This document shows positions 60,254-64,000 of a stretch of 64,000 nt of DNA, piece by piece. This DNA comes from Cuneatibacter sp. NSJ-177 (GTDB lineage Bacteria; Bacillota; Clostridia; Lachnospirales; Lachnospiraceae), in contig NZ_JALIFO010000002.1 of the NCBI RefSeq assembly GCF_022867805.1, forward strand, positions 248,001 to 312,000. The letters are read 5' to 3'. A program made the translations under genes and the position numbers. The notes below the pieces were generated by a model. It saw only the letters and a list, made by a program, of their open reading frames with translations. It made no database searches and was not told the origin of the DNA. Numbering within the stretch: position 1 is the first letter of the stretch; each line of letters starts with the position of its first letter.

Positions 60254-61783
60254 ATGACATTTTCCCAGTTGGTTCAGCAGATTGGCAAGACACAGGAAAT
60301 CGAAACTTTGTCCCAGGAAATCGACGGAGACCTTCAAGACGTCGCTCTGATCGACGGGATGCAGGAGCACTACCACAAGAATACCCTCTATTTTGGTTAT
60401 GACAACCAAATCAAGGCCGGTTCCCCTCTCCCTCCCCAGTGCATCCTGGCCCGTTCCTGGGATCCGGACACACCGGACGTGTTTCCCACAGGTGGAGTGA
60501 ACCTTGCCCTGGTGGAGTCCCCAGCACTGTTTTCGATCTTCAATCAAGCGAAAGTCCGGGTGGAAGCCACGAGAAGCCGGGGCCTATACGAAGAACTGAC
60601 CGCTCTGGCGGATGAGACCCGCTCCCTGGAGGCTGTGCTGAACGCCGCGGCCATCCGCCTCGGAAATTCTCTGGTGTTCAATGATACCACCTTCAAAATC
60701 ATCGCCAGCTCCACGTCCATCCCGGTGGTGGATCCCCTCTGGAAGGAGAATATTAAGCAGGGCTATTGCAGCTATGAATTTATCCAGACGGTCCGGGAGC
60801 TGGAGCCTTTAAGGAACATGACTTCTTCCACGGAAGCCGTGGAAGTCACCTGCCCGGAATCGCCCTACCGGAAACTCAGCTGCAAGGTCTTTCACAACAG
60901 TGTGCAGGTCGGTTTCGTGCTGATGATTGAAGGGGAAACCTTATTCTTGCCTTCCCACCGGGAGATGCTGCGCTCCGTCAGCCATGCTCTCAGTTACATC
61001 ATCGACCGGTATCATCCGGAACTGCATCAAGGCGCCAGCCTCTACCAACAGTTTCTCTACGACCTTTTGATCGGAGCGCCCTCCGATGAAATGCTGGCCC
61101 GCCTGAACGGCATCGACTTTCCGCCCCGCATGTTCGTTCTCTTCCTCCAACCGACCCAGTTTCTGGGCCGCAGGCATTTAAAGGAGCAGGTGACCCAGCG
61201 GATCAAACAGACCTTTCCGGGAACCCATGTGACCTACCACAAAAACGGCGTCGTGGCCCTGGTTCCCCTGAGGCAGACCGTAGAGATTCTGCCGGAGCAT
61301 CTGGCGAGTTTAAAGGAATTCTCTCAAAGCGAGCATGTCCGAGCCGGTATCAGCAATGCGTTCTCCCATATCGAAAACTTCGTCACCCACTATGAACAGG
61401 CCCACGCCGCCATTGAGCTGGGGCAGAAACTGGCTCCGGACGAAACGGTCTGCCGCTACCTGGACTACCAAATCTTCGACCTGTTCTCGGAAGTTAAAAA
61501 TCCAGATTCCCTCGGCCGTTTCTGCCACCCGGCCCTGGCACTCCTGCGGCAGTATGACCATAAAAATAACACACAGTTCTATCAGACCCTGTGTGTCTAC
61601 CTGGAATGCGGCGGCAGCATCAAGCTGACTTCCGAACGGCTCTTCATCCACCGGAACTCTCTGGTCTACCGGATGAACCGAATCGCCGGGGTCTGCCAGA
61701 TCGACCTGGAGGACCCGGACACCTGCCTACTGCTGCGGATCTCCTACTTCATCGACCGGTATAATGGTTTGCAATCCTTTTGA
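60254..61783 (+). CDS. PucR-family transcriptional regulator (CdaR-like C terminus)
   Basis: 509 residues. An N-terminal PucR-type region (MTFSQLVQQIGKTQEIETLSQEIDGDLQDVALID) is followed by a middle GAF-like/GGDEF-like domain and a C-terminal helix-turn-helix (FYQTLCVYLECGGSIKLTSERLFIHRNSLVYRMNRIAGVCQIDLEDPDTCLLLRISYFI), the hallmark of CdaR/PucR activators. ATG at 60254 has GAGGTG at 5-nt spacing; an upstream in-frame GTG at 60248 is too close. Divergent from the flavoprotein fusion operon, it is probably its regulator. Confidence 0.9.
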   Translation: MTFSQLVQQIGKTQEIETLSQEIDGDLQDVALIDGMQEHYHKNTLYFGYDNQIKAGSPLPPQCILARSWDPDTPDVFPTGGVNLALVESPALFSIFNQAKVRVEATRSRGLYEELTALADETRSLEAVLNAAAIRLGNSLVFNDTTFKIIASSTSIPVVDPLWKENIKQGYCSYEFIQTVRELEPLRNMTSSTEAVEVTCPESPYRKLSCKVFHNSVQVGFVLMIEGETLFLPSHREMLRSVSHALSYIIDRYHPELHQGASLYQQFLYDLLIGAPSDEMLARLNGIDFPPRMFVLFLQPTQFLGRRHLKEQVTQRIKQTFPGTHVTYHKNGVVALVPLRQTVEILPEHLASLKEFSQSEHVRAGISNAFSHIENFVTHYEQAHAAIELGQKLAPDETVCRYLDYQIFDLFSEVKNPDSLGRFCHPALALLRQYDHKNNTQFYQTLCVYLECGGSIKLTSERLFIHRNSLVYRMNRIAGVCQIDLEDPDTCLLLRISYFIDRYNGLQSF

Positions 61784-61797
61784 GAAATAAATTTTGA

Positions 61798-61830
61798 AAA
61801 AAGCGGGAGAGCCATCCGATGGCCTCCCGC
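61798..61830. terminator. Terminator between convergent PucR and MATE genes
   Basis: GCGGGAG and CTCCCGC pair around a GCCAT-CCG-ATGGC hairpin; AAAAAAA lies to the left and TGTTTGTT to the right, so it can act for both genes. Confidence 0.8.
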
Positions 61831-61856
61831 CTGTTTGTTATGAAAAAAAGTCAAAA

Positions 61857-63227
61857 TCACTTTGCTTCTGTCCCCCAGGGTATCCCTTTCAGCGCCTTTC
61901 TCAGGAACAAAATGGAGAGAATCAAGGAGACAATCTCCGCCAGGGGAAACGCCAGCCAAACCGCCTCCAGATTTCCGGTTTTAGACAAAAGCCAGGCAAT
62001 CGGCACCAGGGCCAGAAGCTGGCGGCCCAGAGAAATCCAAAGACTGTACATGCTCTTTCCCAGGGCCTGGCACGCGGAGCCGCTGATTACGCAGAACCCG
62101 GCGACCAGGAAGCTGAGAGAGATGGTGCGCAGGGCGGGCACGCCGATCGCCAGCATATCCTCCGAAGCGTCGAAGGCCTTTAAGAGCAGGTCCGGCGCCA
62201 ACTGGAATACGGCAAAACCGATCAGCATAATCCCCACGGCATAAAACATACTGTACTTGATGGTCTTGTGCATCCGATCCCTTTTCCCTGCGCCCAGGTT
62301 AAAAGCCACAACCGGCACCATGCCGTTGTTCAAGCCGAAGATCGGCATAAAGAAAAAGCTCTGGAGCTTAAAGTATGCGCCGAACACGGCTACCGCCGTG
62401 GTGGAAAACGCAAATAAGATCTGGTTCATCGCAAAAGTCATCACCGACCCGATGGACATCATCAAAATCGAGGGCACGCCGATCGCAAGGACCCGCAGGG
62501 AAATCTGTTTCTGCGGGCGGAGATAATGCCTTCCAAACTGTAAATCCGGGTTCTTCTTGAAGTTAAAGAAGACCGCCAGGGTCCCGGCCGCGCACTGCCC
62601 GATCACCGTGGCCGCCGCTGCTCCGGCCACCCCCAGCTTTGGCATGCCAAACAAGCCGAAAATCAGAATCGGATCCAAGATAATATTGAGCACGGCTCCT
62701 GTTCCCTGGGTGATCATGGCGTAGAACGTCCGCCCGGTGGATTGAAGCAGGCGCTCAAATGTCACCTGAGTAAACAATCCGAAGGAACAGATGCAGCAGA
62801 TTTTCAGGTAAGCTGCGGAGGGCTCCCGGATCGTATCGACCCCGGTTTGGGTCGATACAAAAAAGTCCATCGCAAAAATTCCCAGCAGGATAAAAATCCC
62901 GCATCCCACGGCATTCAAAAAAATCCCTTGCCCGGCGGTCCGGTTGGCCCGGTCAAAATTCCGCTCCCCCAGTGACCGGGACAGCAGGGCGTTCATGCCG
63001 ACTCCGATTCCGGAGCTGACCGCAATCATCAGGTTCTGCATCGGAAAAGCGATAGACACAGCCGTCAAGGCGTCTTCACTGATCTTTGAGACAAAGACGC
63101 TGTCCACCACATTGTAAAGGGCCTGGACCAGCATCGAAATGATCATCGGCACCGACATGGAGAGCAGCAGCCGGTTCACCGGCATCACGCCCATCTTGTT
63201 TTCCGTTCCTTCTTTTTGTACTTCCAC
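61857..63227 (-). CDS. MATE-family efflux transporter (second copy)
   Basis: 456 residues, about 12 membrane helices in two MatE repeats. MPVNRLLLSMSVPMIISMLVQALYNVVDSVFVSKISEDALTAVSIAFPMQNL is the conserved first segment and GLNNGMVPVVAFNLGAGKRDRMHK the second-repeat loop. It is only distantly similar to the MATE at 1479-2885. The GTG start at 63227 has AAGGA upstream; ATG at 63194 is an alternative. Monocistronic; substrate unknown. Confidence 0.9.
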   Translation of the reverse strand: MEVQKEGTENKMGVMPVNRLLLSMSVPMIISMLVQALYNVVDSVFVSKISEDALTAVSIAFPMQNLMIAVSSGIGVGMNALLSRSLGERNFDRANRTAGQGIFLNAVGCGIFILLGIFAMDFFVSTQTGVDTIREPSAAYLKICCICSFGLFTQVTFERLLQSTGRTFYAMITQGTGAVLNIILDPILIFGLFGMPKLGVAGAAAATVIGQCAAGTLAVFFNFKKNPDLQFGRHYLRPQKQISLRVLAIGVPSILMMSIGSVMTFAMNQILFAFSTTAVAVFGAYFKLQSFFFMPIFGLNNGMVPVVAFNLGAGKRDRMHKTIKYSMFYAVGIMLIGFAVFQLAPDLLLKAFDASEDMLAIGVPALRTISLSFLVAGFCVISGSACQALGKSMYSLWISLGRQLLALVPIAWLLSKTGNLEAVWLAFPLAEIVSLILSILFLRKALKGIPWGTEAK

Positions 63228-63469
63228 TCTGATAAATCCTTCTTTCTACTATAAATGATACCTGTTTCGATTGACAGGGTATCAGTATAAAAGAATAAAA
63301 AATTTATGTCAAGCGAATTCGGGAAAGAAAAACAGCTTCCCAACCATCCACTGTGCTTCGCCTGCCGGGCAAACACAATTGATGATCAAGAAGCTATTTT
63401 TTATTGAAACCGTATCGAAAACCGGGAACCGCTGATCCTATGGCTCCGCCAGATCAATGCCTGTGCTTC

Positions 63470-64000
63470 TTATTTATCCCCGCACACTTCCGCCATGTGG
63501 GCCGCCAGATCCAGCACCTTGTGGCTGTAGCCCCACTCGTTGTCATACCAGGCGATCAGCTTGACAAAGTGATCGTTCAGCATGATGCCGGCCGTCTCAT
63601 CCAGAATGCAGGTATGTACCTCGCCCAGCATATCGGAGGAGACCACCTCGTCGTGAATGCAGGTTACAATCCCCTTCATGGTCGTCTCGGAAGCCTCGCG
63701 GACCTTCTCGCAGATCGCTTCATAGGTCGTGCCGGTCTGCAGGCGGGCCGTCAGGTCTACCACGGAGACATCGTTGGTCGGCACGCGGAAGGACATTCCG
63801 GTCAGCTTTCCGGCCAGGGACGGGATCACCAGGCCGCAGGCCTTCGCCGCGCCGGTGGTGGAAGGGATGATATTGTCAAATACGGAACGGCCTGTCCTCC
63901 AGTCGCGGCCGGCGCGGGCATCAACAGCCTTCTGCTTTGCCGTACAGGAATGGATCGTGGACATCAGACCTTCCTCGATTCCGAAATTGTCGTTTACGAT
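63470..64000 (-). CDS. gap: Glyceraldehyde-3-phosphate dehydrogenase, C-terminal part, cut by window edge
   Basis: The visible 176 residues start [54 protein letters not shown] and continue [23 protein letters not shown] and [31 protein letters not shown], the catalytic-domain C terminus of type [14 protein letters not shown] carries the catalytic His. The active-site Cys (usually SCTTNCLAP) and the NAD domain lie beyond the window. [17 protein letters not shown] instead of YTATQ/DGPHKDWR marks a clostridial variant. The gap to the MATE gene (63228-63469) shows nothing else. Confidence 0.94.
   Translation of the reverse strand: MVNDNFGIEEGLMSTIHSCTAKQKAVDARAGRDWRTGRSVFDNIIPSTTGAAKACGLVIPSLAGKLTGMSFRVPTNDVSVVDLTARLQTGTTYEAICEKVREASETTMKGIVTCIHDEVVSSDMLGEVHTCILDETAGIMLNDHFVKLIAWYDNEWGYSHKVLDLAAHMAEVCGDK

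Overview
The window reads as a chromosomal segment of a spore-forming, anaerobic, moderately GC-rich Clostridia, most likely Lachnospiraceae-like. The supporting genes are spoIIR, a B12-dependent class II ribonucleotide reductase, a type III glutamine synthetase, a PurO-type IMP cyclohydrolase behind a ZTP riboswitch, a selenium-use cluster and several enoate-reductase-type flavoproteins. Gene starts were set by Shine-Dalgarno position. Species cannot be named from sequence alone.

Layout. 1-5.0 kb: end of a cell-wall amidase gene, fluoride channel crcB, a MarR-MATE efflux pair with twin operators, a flavin-binding PPOX-family protein next to an ECF vitamin-transporter S component, and a pyruvate-kinase-C-like protein. 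5.1-7.7 kb: a decayed flavin oxidoreductase and a Cache-GGDEF diguanylate cyclase with an unusual HGDEF signature. 7.9-15.6 kb: rpoB-rpoC with its own promoter and terminator. 15.9-20.8 kb: divergent selenium cluster (selD, DUF3343, yedF, yedE facing a cysteine desulfurase and a LysR regulator). 21.7-28.7 kb: nrdJ, then a peptidoglycan operon (ddl, murI, DUF1934, D,D-carboxypeptidase) and spoIIR. 28.7-35.1 kb: a six-gene, tightly overlapping catabolic operon (two paralogous TIM-barrel epimerases, cupin-like protein, GntP permease, RpiB-like isomerase, aldo/keto reductase) divergent from an AraC regulator. 35.2-42.1 kb: cyclophilin, a TPM/zinc-ribbon pair, four near-identical small-RNA genes around an AraC-GyrI regulator, and glnN. 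42.4-46.4 kb: ZTP riboswitch-purO, a TetR-ABC efflux operon and an SDR. 46.8-52.4 kb: an AT-richer island. 52.6-64 kb: fba, hom, a nucleoside phosphorylase, TetR, an SDR followed by a 936-residue flavoprotein-decarboxylase fusion divergent from a PucR regulator, a second MATE pump and the end of gapA.

Two systems stand out. First, four copies of a roughly 115-nt RNA gene lie at 37.8-39.9 kb. Each has the same upstream motifs at identical spacing from a TATACT-type -10 box and no recognisable -35. Each then has a 5' AACAAC/GTTGTT hairpin, a GATAAGGC hairpin, a single-stranded CTCTCCTTTCTCAC tract complementary to Shine-Dalgarno sequences, and a strong terminator. This looks like a co-regulated multicopy riboregulator family. 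Second, the 46.8-52.4 kb island carries a Hin-like serine recombinase, a 133-bp segment bounded by perfect 19-bp inverted repeats, and then an O-antigen-ligase-like membrane protein, a membrane-anchored amidase and a sorted FctA/Cna_B-repeat adhesin. This is the architecture of a phase-variable surface locus switched by promoter inversion. The island appears to have split an XRE regulator gene.

Other notable items: a short GGAATTTCCTAT-type palindromic repeat scattered next to terminators, the enoate reductase/acetoacetate-decarboxylase-like fusion, an uncharacterised sugar-acid operon, and a structured 100-nt inverted repeat between convergent genes.
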